Positions 12,294 through 46,235 of a stretch of DNA of 64,000 nt are shown piece by piece. Made by a program: the position numbers and the translations under genes. Positions within the stretch are counted from its first letter, which is position 1; each line of letters opens with the position of its first letter. Location of the stretch: contig JAXRKP010000666.1 in assembly GCA_037039925.1 (NCBI GenBank), positions 124,001-188,000 on the forward strand, in the 5' to 3' direction. The notes beneath the pieces are model-generated. The model had not been told where the DNA came from. It saw only the letters and a list, made by a program, of their open reading frames with translations, and searched no databases. The DNA comes from Doris montereyensis (Eukaryota; Mollusca; Gastropoda; Nudibranchia; Dorididae).

Positions 12294-12346
<53 letters not shown>
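12040..12346. repeat. Dispersed repeat, family E copy 1, ending in a (TA)n run
   Basis: About 255 bp starting 'ttagatcgggtgacaattca' and ending 'agtggcctggcaacagagcc' matches two tandem copies at 33598-33850 and 33895-34170, about 22 kb away. Conserved blocks include 'aatgaaattttcaat' and 'gatcttgggat' followed by TTAGAACCTAC. A (TA)n run occupies 12296-12346. The class is unknown. Confidence 0.75.
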
Positions 12347-12350
<4 letters not shown>

Positions 12351-12903
12351 GATTAGTAGTAATAAATACCTACAGATTAAAACTTAGGTAGGTGAAAATA
12401 ATTGCTAGACTATTTTGAGTAACGGGAGCATGTATGTAAATATGACATAAGAAAAAAAAAAAAAAGGAAAATGTGATAAGAAGATAAGAGAGTGGTTACT
12501 GCCTAGATGCTCACTGCCATAATGCCTGTTTCTCCTAAATGAAGTAAATGCCCCCTTTCAAAAATATCGTAACACCACCATTCCTCTCAGCATGATGCGC
12601 ATGAACTTGTAGTCACCACTAAGGCCTAACCTTTGTAGTAAGTCCCATGCTTTAATGTCGCATGGTTATAGTCTGTTAGCACTAGATAGACTATTATTAT
12701 TGACATCATATTCAATTATAGATAGTTAAGGCAGGCCTAACATTAACAATATACTATTTCAAAGACGAGATAAAAAGTATGTGAATGTAAGTGAAATGAA
12801 TGAAATAGGATCAGTAGCAAGAAGCGTGTTAATAGTATAGCTGTATTCCAATACACAAGGGCGACACAAACTGAGGACACAATAAGGCAACACATTCAAT
12901 TCA

Positions 12904-12920
12904 TTTATTTTATCTTTATT
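12904..12920 (-). terminator. Candidate polyadenylation signals of ATP5MF
   Basis: Two AATAAA hexamers on the minus strand (plus TTTATT at 12904-12909 and 12915-12920) lie 165-180 bases past the ATP5MF stop. Confidence 0.5.
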
Positions 12921-13084
12921 CAACTTCATTTCTTAATTCAAGTGTATGAAAAAAGAATACTAAATGTCAATTATGTGACAGCACAAACCAGTTTGATAAA
13001 GTGCAATCAATTCTGATACTAAGGAAAATAACTAATCACATTAAAAGCCCTTCCCTCAAATCCCCAGTGAGCTATGAAAATCCA

Positions 13085-16000
13085 TCAGTGATACTTGCAG
13101 TGCTTGTGATAACCTGTGAATGTGAAGGAGAAAATGGTCAGTGATACATCATGTATACTATGAGTGAGCCAATTTAAGTCTCAAAACAATACTCAACAAT
13201 GTGGATACTTACTTCCTCTAGTTCGTTTTGATCCTAGATTTAAAATTCAAATTAAAAACACATGCCATATCTCGTGAATCTAGGCCTGAAAATGCTGACC
13301 TCGAGAAATGAAAGAATTGAAAAAAATTTAAGCTCTGATAGTGATACTTTAAATTAATAAAAATACTGTCTATAGTCGACATTGACTTAAGTAACATGCC
13401 TTTCAAGTTGATCTTTTTCACGATCCACAGATGGTAAAATGAATGAAAATACGATTGCATAAGTATAGTATCCACGGCTGTTGACCCCACAGCTAGAGAA
13501 CACGATCAATACAAAAATTAATGAAGATCTACCTGTATTAATGATTATTAAACGCTCCTCTACTTGCCCTCACTCTACATCACAAGATTCTATTGGCGCA
13601 ATTTAATAAAAATCCACTCAGTTGACTCAGGTGACCATTGGGCCTGTTGTCTGTCTCCTTTCTCCTAGTCAATCGTACCCAGTTGCGACTGTACCAGGCA
13701 GAGTGAAAGCGGGCGGGCGAGGAAAGGTGGGTGGTGGCCACCAATTACTATAAAATATGATAATACGAAGGAGCCACTGCTACGTTTCTTAACATCACTG
13801 TCTTTTTCTTTCTTTCTTTCTCCTTTATGTTTTTATTCTGACATCACATTGTGTGATGCCGGATATTACTTAGATCTAGATTCTAAATATTTCTCGTTTG
13901 TTGTCTGACGAAGGGTTATACCGAAACGTCACGTGTTTGCTCTGTCTTTATTAGTGGAGTTGTCACTTATTGTCATATTTCGCCTATAAAATATGATATT
14001 ATGTACAGTCTACATCGTATTGTCAGTGTCAGTATTGAGATGTGACTATTGCGACTGAAGGGAAAAAGAGAGAGAAAATCATGACTCCTTGGTTCAAAGC
14101 GTTGTGTAATCCTACAGTACGTAACACATCGTATGATGTTGATGTAGGGGGGGGGAAAGAGAGAGAGAGTGGAAAGAAGGTAGAGGTGCCAAGGATCTTT
14201 TACTCTATAGGCCATCGACATCAATATTATTACATTGTAGTAGATCACACTCAGTGAAACACTTGACAAAACACCCCCAATAGGTTACTCTGAGATGGAA
14301 AGTCAACATTCTTTAAATGAAACTCATTTAAAATCTTCAATCTGGGGGAGTATTTTTAATTATTTTAAAACACAATGTACTGTTACTATACATATTTGAT
14401 GTAAATGAAAAAGATAGTAATAGCGTTGCAAACACTTACTGCAGGTAGATCTAGTGTTTAGTACCGCGACATGTCAAAATACTACTACTACTACTAGAGT
14501 TCGATAGGCCTAGAAACTACAATAGATTCTACATCTGTACGAGTATGATTAGGTGACGGTGTATACTAAAGTAATACTATACTATAAATGAATATGCAGT
14601 GTAGTGTCAGAAGGAAAGCAATGACAAAAATAATATAGTATTGATAGTAATAATAAAAATGTTAGGCCCTAATGATAAAAATAATAATACAGGCAAGGCA
14701 TACATGTTAAATATCCGGAGAGACTGGATACAGTTCTAGATCTATGTGTACTGTCAGCCTAGTCTAGATCTAGATTGAGATCTTGTCAAGATCAGCTACG
14801 GAAAGTTTTGTCTAGGCGAAAACGTCCAAGGGACAGGCAAGATAAAGACCATCTACGCACGTTTATCAAAAGTTATTTAATAGTAAAGGCAGATTTAATC
14901 TACCTTTGGCTTTCATTTTAGCAATAGTATTATGTTTTAAACAAATCCAGCTGATGGTTCCAAAGTTATAGTTAAATTCCACGATTCAATTTTCAACATT
15001 TTCCCTTTTTTTTCCAGATTGCCTGTAATGAAAGTCACTGACTTACTTGAAAAAATTATAATACAGAATTGTTCATTAGTTGAATGAATAGAGCTTAATA
15101 TATTATAAATTATTCAACTCTGTAGCTTTGCTGATTCTCAATTTATGATAATTTTTGTTACATTTTAAAACATTCTGTTTTTTTTGTTTTTTACCAAATA
15201 AGCAATTTTGCATAGGAGACAACTTTCATCATATCATAAAATTAAAATGTAATGAACAAATTGCTTTAAAAATTGGACATTGTCTATACATCGTTCTGAA
15301 CGGATTCTATGAATTTTGACCGTTTCGTTGATCTCAAATATCTGTTATGATGTTGCGAAAACTAGTATTTGGGCTCTGGCTAAACGTAATTTGAGCAATT
15401 TTGTCTGTCCAAAATAATTTTCTGAGTTCTTAGGGCATCATATTCTATAAGATTTAGAATGTAACAAGTAATTTCTTTGTATGTTCCATAACTGTTCCTT
15501 GTATAGATGTAATTTATGTAGTTATATGCTGTTAATCATTTTAGTTTATCATTCAAATCTACGTTCAAATCTAAACTGTTCAGGAAAACGGACTTAAAAT
15601 ATTACAAGTCCAAATAAAACTTCAAAAATTCATATCTTGGTTATTTATTGTTAGATTTTGTTGAAATAAAGTGTGATGTTCTTGTATTTACAATGTCTGG
15701 CTGAATATATCACAGGATTTACTCTCTGAGCATTTTGAAAAGTTGGTCTGTGGTATCTATATCAAGCCCAATTTATGCAAAAAGAATTAATTGTTTCCTG
15801 AGGTGTATTCCTCAGTTTCAATTGTACATAAATGCTTATGACTTAAAAGAGTGGAGCTAGGAAATTAAAAAAGAAGACAAGAAGATGTGCAAATTCGTCA
15901 GCAAGAAAAAACTTACTTCTCTCTTTGTATAGCATGCAGAAGAAAAGATTGACATGACCATCGCAACTTGGCCAAAAGGTACAAAGCCTGATTGGCGTAC

Positions 16001-19000
16001 ATGGAGGTTTTTAGTTGCCCAACGCCAGTAGCCTGTGGAAAAATAATAATAAACATATAGATAAAAAAAGATTGTCCAATATGAAAGTCCCCATTTCATA
16101 TAATTTTCAATGCCAGTTTCTGGGGTCATGTACCCTCGTGTAAAGGCAACAATGGATCATTTTAATCTACTACACCCTAACATGCAACATGTCTGGTTAA
16201 ATCATCCTCTTCTATACCCCACCACACTGGAGAGTGTTTGTTCAGCCCTAGAGCGTGACCTGTTTTCACTGCATGGAAATCCGACAACATTTTTTTGAGA
16301 TAAAGAATTTTGCAAGCATGGCCTTTGAATTCCTGGATGCGTACATTTGTGGGTTGTTATGTGAAAATAGTTTGGCTGAAGAAGACGGTTTAAGTGATAA
16401 TAGTCATTACATTAAAACTTGACCAGATGTTCATACTTGAAACAATGAGTAGAGTGATCAGGTTTCTTGATGTCTTTGCTTGATGTTGTAAATGTTTGCA
16501 TTCATGTGAAAGTTTAATTACAGTCTTCCTTTTCTTTCTTTAACGTCGCGTAATTCCCTCGATAGAGGGGTTGCGACAGCGTCCATTTTTGATGGCCGCT
16601 CTCCAGGCCTTTCCGTCCAACGGGTCAGCCGATCCGACTGCAGCTGATGACGCGATGTCCTCTTTTATGCTGTCGATCCAACGCTTCTTGGGTCTTCCGC
16701 GTGGGCTAGGACGGGGTGCTTCGAGGAGTAGGATTCTCTTCGTTATCGATCTTGCGGCATCTGGCGTACGTGACCGTACCATCTAAGATGTCTCTCTCAG
16801 ATTTTCGATGTGACATCTCCGATATTAAGGATGTTGACGACTTTCGGTCGTTACAGAGCCATTGCAACATCTGACCGTCGGTTCGTTGAGACGCTGTACA
16901 CAGTCGGCGGTTGTGGCCCCTCTTATATCAACATCACTGGGACCACCAAATTTTGTCGATATAAGAGGTTGTCCATATATTAGAGCAACCAATAAAATAA
17001 AGGGACACCACCACAACAAAAGCCGAAGGTAATTATACCCGATCACCAAGTTGTGCTTTGATTGGTGCAGGATTTCATTGGTAAAAGAGCATACGCTTTC
17101 ATTGGTCCAGTGCGCAGGATTTCATTGGTCAAAGAGAATGCGTTTTAATTGGCTTTGATTGTTCCAGGGTGCAGTATTTTCTTGGTCTACAGGCATGTCA
17201 ATATCGATTGTCATTTATGTTGTCTGTAGACAAAATCAGGAAGTCGATACAAGGGGTGTAATTCAAATTTAGGTTGAAATATCAGTGTAAAAAAAATAAT
17301 GATAATATATAAATTAAAATCATCAATTGGAAGTGTCTCAAATTAAAAATTGGAAAAATATGAGCTATGTTTTGGACAGTTATTCCCCTTTCTTAAGTCT
17401 AGGACTGGACTTTCTCTTTGCTGTTTAGGGTGTGATGGGTTAACTCTTCAAGTGCCAATCGGCAATCTATCGATGTTCCCGTTCAGTCGCTCTACACCAA
17501 ACACAGATGTTTCGGTTGTGGGTGTTACCTCACAATTTCAGCTTCGTATTTTAATACTATTAAAATTGTGAGGAAATGCCCCCTCCACAACCATTTCGTA
17601 GGCGTTTGGCATAGAACAACCAACAGAAGCATCGAAAGATAAGCAATCAATGCTTAGCAAAGTTATATTTGAAATGTATCATTCTTGCGTGAGATAGAAT
17701 TAATCTGGCATCGAGCAACAACTTTTTTGGCACCCAAAAGAAAAGAAAGTTTTAAATTAGACATAGAGGTCCAGTATAGCAACTTCTGAACATAAATATA
17801 AACAAATGAAATATAGAAGATTGTTAACAAACTCCAGTAATTTTCTTGAAATAAGCATTGAAAACCTGCTAATGGTTAACCTAAATATCCAAGGTTATTA
17901 TTATTATTATTTGCTAGGGAACTGTATTTCCCTGCAAAGATTCTAAATAGCAAATGCTTGCTATGGTGTTACTTACCAGTTTACTTGCCAATAATAAAAT
18001 TGATTGGTGAGTCAGGATGTTTTTACCATAATAAAATGATGAATGAAATGGCTGACATAGTGGTGTTGACCAGACACTCATATGTGCAATGATCATGAAA
18101 TCTCAAGGTAAAAAATAAAATGGTATTTCAAAAGGATTGTTTTTGGAATCTGCACCTTTACTATGTATGGTATATTGATCTTCCTTTCAGGGTTGAAAGT
18201 AGCTAAATAACCTCATTGAAAGTGCAGAAATTTAATGGACCCAGAGTTGCAAAACAACTTAAACTCAGCTGTGATGATCAATCTTACTATTCTTACACGT
18301 CTACTTATAATAAAATATATGAAAACAAACCTCGATGAATTGCAAATGACCACAGTCCCTCAGGGGTTTTGTTAGTCGTCTTCCAAACCAGGCACCAAGA
18401 ACTTAACTGGTCCTACTTTCACCTGTCCAAATGGTGTGTCCAAGAGCTGAAGAGGACATTAAATAAAACAAATAAATATTTGTGATAATAGTGAGCCACA
18501 GTGAGATTACCAGACACACTTGCCAATATCTTGACATGCATTCAGTAATAGAAGCTACACACATCTAAACATGAATTTGATCCTTCAATGTTACTGTTTA
18601 TTTAAAAACGTTCACACGTCTGTCAGTAGGTAGTTCAAACCAAAATTTCAAGTGTAAGCAATGGAAAAACAATTGTTACAATTAGAAAGAACTTTATTAC
18701 CTGAGTAATTTGATACCAAAATCATTTCTGTAGGCTTTCAGCAGGGGTGCGCTAAATTACAACGCTTTTGAACAATAATTCTTTTTGTTTGATCTGGGAT
18801 CTAATAACGGTAATATTGTGTCGAGCTATTTTCTCGTAGTTCATCTTGTGTAAGACTATTGAGAAATCATGAAATTTTTGTTTTTTAACTGTCTGGTCAA
18901 CTTTGCGGAATATTTTGTCTTTGGATGTCCATATATTTAGAATCCTCAGGTTCTAACATGGTATATAGGCCTAACACTTGTAAGAAATATAACATTACAT

Positions 19001-19579
19001 TTTGACAAAAGAGGGAAATGGGGATGGATCATTTTGTGAAACCTGCCGTATTGCAGCCATTATTAAGCTGGTTGAGTGAGCCACTTTTCTATTGTTAAGT
19101 TGGTGTACTAGTTTTAGACATGGACTGTTTTGAAATATTTAGATTAGATCTACCAGTTTCAAAATTTTAAAAACCCAATAAATATCTAAGATCTCCTGAA
19201 TCTAATCTAGATCTAGATCTATAAGCTCGATATAATTTAATTAAAAATTCTCCTAGAGAAATAATTTTGGTCTGACATATCTCAAGAAACAAAATTCTAT
19301 GCAATCGTTACCTTTGCTTATTCTTTAACTTCAACTTTTCATTAAGATTCTAGATCTAAAATGTATCTGAAACTTTCACAACTGACTGACTGGGGTCAGA
19401 TCTACTACATCAAATAAAGATCGAGACTTAAAATCAAGACCTAGAAATCTAGATACACAATAGTAATACCAACACTCAATTTAAATATTTTTCTTACGTT
19501 TGCCATAGTAACGGCTGGGAAGGTAGGGACCGTGTACTTTAGGGTTGTATTCTCTCGGATACCTTCCAAACACCCCCAT
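13085..19579 (-). CDS. ATP5MF: Mitochondrial ATP synthase subunit f
   Basis: Small subunit of the membrane (Fo) part of mitochondrial ATP synthase, in the inner membrane. Four exons on the minus strand: 19498-19579 (ATG at 19579-19577), 18331-18446, 15917-16032 and 13085-13113 (stop TGA at 13087-13085), about 113 residues against about 107 in Drosophila. Exon 1 encodes MGVFGRYPREYNPKVHGPYL, matching the insect N-terminus. Exon 2 has DTPFGQVKVG, LGAWFGRR and NKTPEGLWSFAIHRG in three successive frames. Exon 3 has YWRWATKNLHV and a membrane helix FVPFGQVAMVMSIFSSACY. Exon 4 ends YHKHCKYH, the family's C-terminal signature. All introns are GT-AG. The frame breaks at the exon 1/2 join, twice in exon 2 (about 18400 and 18373) and at the exon 3/4 join. 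A spliced structure with a conserved sequence argues for a real gene with sequence errors, but an unprocessed pseudogene is not excluded. Confidence 0.85.
13890..13965 (+). mobile_element. Penelope-like element terminus with hammerhead-ribozyme-like core
   Basis: CTGACGA at 13905-13911 fits the hammerhead core CUGANGA. A short GG...CC hairpin (AGGGTTATACC) follows, then GAAAC at 13923-13927 and GTC at 13928-13930. 'Tgaaggg..ta..ccgaaacgtc' is a familiar signature of Penelope-like element ends, which are known to carry minimal hammerhead motifs with a very short stem III. Only about three base pairs of stem I are visible. No reverse transcriptase is nearby, so it is a fragment in the last ATP5MF intron. 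Confidence 0.6.
14270..15850. other. ATP5MF intron sequence, no further feature recognised
   Basis: This part of the 2.8-kb third intron is AT-rich with several CTAGATCTA motifs (for example 14759-14775). I see no exon or classifiable repeat. Confidence 0.5.
16530..16785 (-). mobile_element. RTE-like LINE fragment, C-terminal end of ORF2
   Basis: The minus frame starting near 16782 reads ...EAPRPSPRGRPKKRWIDSIK then ...KAWRAAIKNG, ending in TRR near 16540. 'GRP+KRW.D.I..D' close to the C-terminus is a common end motif of RTE-type LINE proteins and also appears ([12 protein letters not shown]) in the element at 52655-53990. It is GC-richer than its surroundings, which may mark a younger or foreign insertion. 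It sits inside ATP5MF intron 2, same strand. Confidence 0.65.
16901..17000. mobile_element. Tigger/pogo-like transposon end with internal hairpin
   Basis: CAGTCGGCGGTTGTGGCCCC is followed by CTCTTATATCAAC (16920-16932), which pairs with GTCGATATAAGAG (16955-16967) at 12 of 13 positions around 'ATCACTGGGACC'. This end structure is typical of pogo/Tigger-group elements. No matching opposite terminus was found within a few hundred bases, so it looks single-ended. Confidence 0.5.
17441..17665. repeat. Long imperfect palindrome (fold-back element)
   Basis: The inner stem pairs CACAATTT (17531-17538) with AAATTGTG (17563-17570). Outside it, GGTTGTGGGTGTTACCT pairs with GGAAATGCCCCCTCCACAACC, ACACCAAACACAGATGTTTC pairs with a block containing GGCGTTTGGC, and CAATCTATCGATG pairs with CATCGAAAGATAAGC. 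The arms are about 95 bases each at roughly 70% pairing around a loop of about 24 bases. It could be a fold-back MITE or transcribe into a long hairpin. It lies in ATP5MF intron 2. Confidence 0.65.
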
Positions 19580-19954
19580 GATTGAACTTGACTGACCGAA
19601 AGTCACCGACAGGCCGGAAGTATACTTACCATGCCTGCGCATCAATACATTGATTCTATGTTAAAAAATAATACCATAGGCCTATTTGGTAGCTACGTGT
19701 ACCGAGTTTAGCCTAGGTAGTGACCTTTGTTTGTAATACAAAGGAGCCTTTGTTTGGTTACTGCCACAGAATAGTGTGTAATTGCTGCTTCTCTACTGTT
19801 TTAGTTAGCATTCATTGTTACATGAACCGGAATGCCGAATATGTTGGAAACTATGATCATAAGAATAACAAAATATCAGACAATATTAGACTTTTTTATT
19901 TTAAATTCAAACATCCTCATGGCATCTTTGAAGAGTAAAACAATTCACTAAGAA
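19580..19954. other. ATP5MF 5' flank
   Basis: Upstream of the ATP5MF start (minus) there is a short stretch with several CpGs (about 19590-19650) that may contain the 5' UTR and promoter. No core promoter element is clear. Confidence 0.35.
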
Positions 19955-20398
<444 letters not shown>

Positions 20399-21765
20399 AC
20401 AACAAATCAAACCAAACCAAGAGAAGAGGTCTAGATAGTGTCATCAATCATTGTTGCCCCGGCCTCCTCTCTCTTTTCCAACAGTTGATATATTTATTCT
20501 TTCAGAAAACGTATTAATTGTTGTGTGTAAAATTAAAGAATAATAATTCAAAACATGATTTGGTTGACACCCAATTTAACAATCTTTTAACACGCCGGTG
20601 ACAAAATAGCAGGTAGAAAGGGAAATCATAAAAATTCATGAGTTACATAAATCTGATCGTTTATGTCAATATAAAGTGCATGGCATCACATCGAACAGCT
20701 ATGCTCTCTTTAATTTGAAGTTAATAAGGATCTATGTTAGACAACATTGAGGTTGTTACAACTGTGTGAGTGAGGACCAAAAACTCGCTCTCAGCAGAAA
20801 ATGACTTACTAGAGAATCAAATTTTACCTGTAGGTAAATGTCTAGAAATCGAACTTTGAAAATAAAGCACAATAATTTATAACTCGTTGAATCGTTTTTT
20901 TATTTCTCTCTGTTGAAGTTCTGTTTGAAATAGATCCATTATACCAGTAGGAGTGAGTGACCAGGGTCTTTGACTTAGAAATAAATTGGTGTGCAAAAGT
21001 GTAATATAATATTAGATATAGATCTAGATGATCTAGATTTGTATCTACGACGGCTAACTGTTAATTTCATTAGATCAGTATCAGTCTAGATTCTGAGTAA
21101 TTAGAAATTGCAAGGACTTTCATAGTCGGAGTACCAACCAAGGGACATAGTAAAGAGGGTTTATTTTGACGGGGTGAGATAAAAAGTTGAGGCTTGATTT
21201 TTGTGGGGCGATAAAGAAAAAAAGTAAAATAAAAAGATAGTGGGAGTAGCTAGGTTCAATGTGTGCCAATAAGAGATCGTGTGACAGTATTGCGACAACG
21301 GATGGGCTGAAGACTGACGACAACGGCCAGAATATGAACAGTGAGACAAGTGATGATAGACTGACTGATTTATGTACACAAACCGTTCAAATGTGACAGT
21401 GAATTGGGACCGGACCGAGATGTTATCGTTAATCGAACTGAGACTGAAACCAACCATGTAGTTTGAGGTAGCATCGGACTATGGAGACATGATGTTACTG
21501 AGAAGTGCGGGTGCATCGTTTATTTAGGAGCATTTGTAACCGTTTTAGTAGTTTTACCAGTTTTACCAGTCCATGTTACATAATTTACATTAAAAGTCAT
21601 GCAGTTTGTGTATAATGATTGATTAACGTTGTGATTAACTTACAAAGAAAAAGAGAAGACCAATGGCTGGAATTTTGTAAAAAGATAAAAAAAAAAATCT
21701 CAAAAGAAAGTTTTTGTGTTCTTTCCCTTTGATATTCATAGATTCCTATGTGCAGTCTATTACAT
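20399..21765. other. Intergenic between ATP5MF and ERCC6, little recognised
   Basis: AT-rich with more CTAGATCT motifs (21018-21044). At 21241-21270 a 30-base segment (TGGGAGTAGCTAGGTTCAAT onward) recurs nearly identically at 22698-22725. No exon was recognised; an ERCC6 5' UTR exon could lie anywhere up to 22860. Confidence 0.4.
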
Positions 21766-22135
21766 CCCTTAACCTGAAACAGAAGCTCCCCCTGAACGAC
21801 TTCCGCCCCACAAACCCGCTCCCCCCCCCCTCCGAGGCAAGTGTAGGTCGTCGGGGAAACGCATAGCATAGCAATAGGGGTGAACATATACGTGTTTTAT
21901 TGTTAACCATCTATCAACCATCCCTTACCCTGCTTTCTTATCCTGAAACAGAAGTTCCCCTGAATGACCCCCCCACCATTTGAAGCAAGCGTAGGTCGCT
22001 AGGGAAACGCTGCCAATAGCTTTGTAGCTAGGGGGAACATACGTGTTTTATTGTTAACCATCTATCAACCATCCCTTACCCTGCTCCCTTAACCTGAAAC
22101 ACAAGCTCCCCTGAATGATATCCGCCCCCCCACCC
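21766..22135. repeat. Tandem repeat of about 150-170 bp, 2.3 copies
   Basis: The block starting 'ttaacctgaaacagaagctc' near 21769 recurs near 21938 and 22089. Shared parts include 'aagtgtaggtcg'/'aagcgtaggtcg', 'ggggaaacgc' and 'cgtgttttattgttaaccat'. G/C runs (Cn at about 21821 and 22126) disrupt the third copy. Confidence 0.85.
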
Positions 22136-22154
22136 CCCCGCCACCACCACCACA

Positions 22155-22495
22155 CATATCAAAATTGTGGAATAGTCTCAGGAAAGATGTGAGATCATCA
22201 TGAAATTTTAACATTTTCAAAATGAAGCTCAAAACATATCTATTTAATAAAGCATATATGAATTTAAAGTATTTTACTTACCCTAGATAAAAACAATTTC
22301 CATTATAAGTCAGTGCAAAAATTTGTATTCACCATTTCATCAAATTATTGTGATTATAATATGTAATTTTACTACTTTTTACTCATTACAATATTGTTAT
22401 GAATTTTTGTTTTGTGTTTGTACATAATAAATTTTATTCTCAGAGCCTTAGAGCACTTGGATGGATTTGTGAGCTTTATAAATGAACTATTATTA
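22155..22495 (+). mobile_element. LINE 3' end relic (CR1/Jockey-like)
   Basis: The plus strand reads LWNSLRKDVRSS, a stop, then NFNIFKMKLKTYLFNKAYMN (about 22165-22255). This matches the 'LWN.LP..IR......FK..LK.YLF' end of CR1-type ORF2 proteins. A 3' UTR of about 230 bases follows, ending in a short ATTATTATT tail (22489-22497), like the element at 570-1625. Confidence 0.7.
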
Positions 22496-22868
22496 TTACT
22501 ATGTAATAGGCAAATATTAAATATCTATAATGTAATGTTTGTAGGTCAAAACTTATAACCCACAGTTTAGAATCAAAACAAGAGGGGGAGAATGTGTATT
22601 AGAAAGACTAGGAAGAATGAAGCCGTAAATATGTCAATCGTCTCATTTATTTGGTCGGCGTCTGGCATGAAAGAGTTTGACACCGACTAGGAACAGCTGG
22701 GAGGAGCTAGGTTCAATGTGTGTCCAGTATCTATTTTTGTTTATTTGTCTACAACACAATGTAAATTAAAAGGTTATTCAATCACTTACTTTTACGATAT
22801 TTAACTATGATAATAATATGTAGTGGCTTCAGTAATTTTCTTTATTGTTACTGCTATTCTTTTGTCAG

Positions 22869-45380
<22,512 letters not shown>

Positions 45381-45953
45381 TGAAATCACATTTTTTTTCT
45401 TCCCCCCCCCCCCATTGAAGAGAATAATCATATCAATATCTCAAGAAGAGAAACAAAATGCCAAAAACAGAAATTGCTCAATATACAATGACTGATATCT
45501 GTAGTCTTTAAATATTCCTCAAGGATGGCATAAGTTCCAGTGACCACACTGAGGTGATGCAAAATTGTAACTTAAATCCTCAGTCAGTTTCTGTGAAATA
45601 GTGGGTGTGAGTATGAGGAAGAACTGGGTATTTGGTGTATACTCCTGTTGTTTTATCATTGTTATGATCAGATGGTTAATGTATTGAATTTTACCAAAAA
45701 AAATCAGGTCGTTTCCCTTAAGAAGTTAGGCATATTACTAAGAAAATCAGTTTGTATGGTGGGAATCTTATTATTCTCTTGGCTTTATATTTGACAGTTG
45801 AATGTTTTATGTGAGCATGACTTAGGGTAAGCTGAAGCATTTGACTGTGGTAGTTAATGTCAATTTAAAACAATGGCTCTTTAGGGTGTGTACGATTTAT
45901 GGCATGATCAAATGCAGTTCTGCTACATACGGAAGAACATTTCTTACAAAATG

Positions 45954-45959
45954 AATAAA
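45954..45959 (+). terminator. Candidate ERCC6 polyadenylation signal
   Basis: Canonical AATAAA about 575 bases after the ERCC6 stop, the first clear one on the plus strand. A family B SINE begins just beyond it. Confidence 0.45.
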
Positions 45960-45999
45960 CCATTTCATTCATAGTTTAACGTGTAGTAAAGTTCCTCCA

Positions 46000-46235
46000 A
46001 AGCCATTACGACTCAAAGAGCGAGAGCTTACCACAGTTTCTGTAGCGTGAAGAGGGACAGAGAGGTAGTTATAATCACCTCTTGGACATGACGCTGGTCT
46101 GATGCAGATTTTTTCTCCCAAGCTAGTGCTCCAAGGAACACAAAATTGGCTAATGCTTTCCTACGATTCGAACCCGGGACCTGGTGGTCCAATGTCCGGC
46201 AGCCTAACCGCTCGGACACTGACACCACTTCTATA
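46000..46235 (-). mobile_element. tRNA-derived SINE, family B, between ERCC6 and SPATA20
   Basis: The minus strand reads GAGCGGTTAGGCTGCCGGAC, then GGTCCCGGGTTCGAATCGTA with an intact B box, and continues to the shared family B end at GGCTTTGGAGG. It is one of the two best-preserved copies. Confidence 0.85.

Noticed and set aside
15917..19579. ATP5MF as a processed pseudogene
   Set aside because: Three introns with GT-AG borders are present, so it is not retroposed; the frame breaks are better explained by sequence error.
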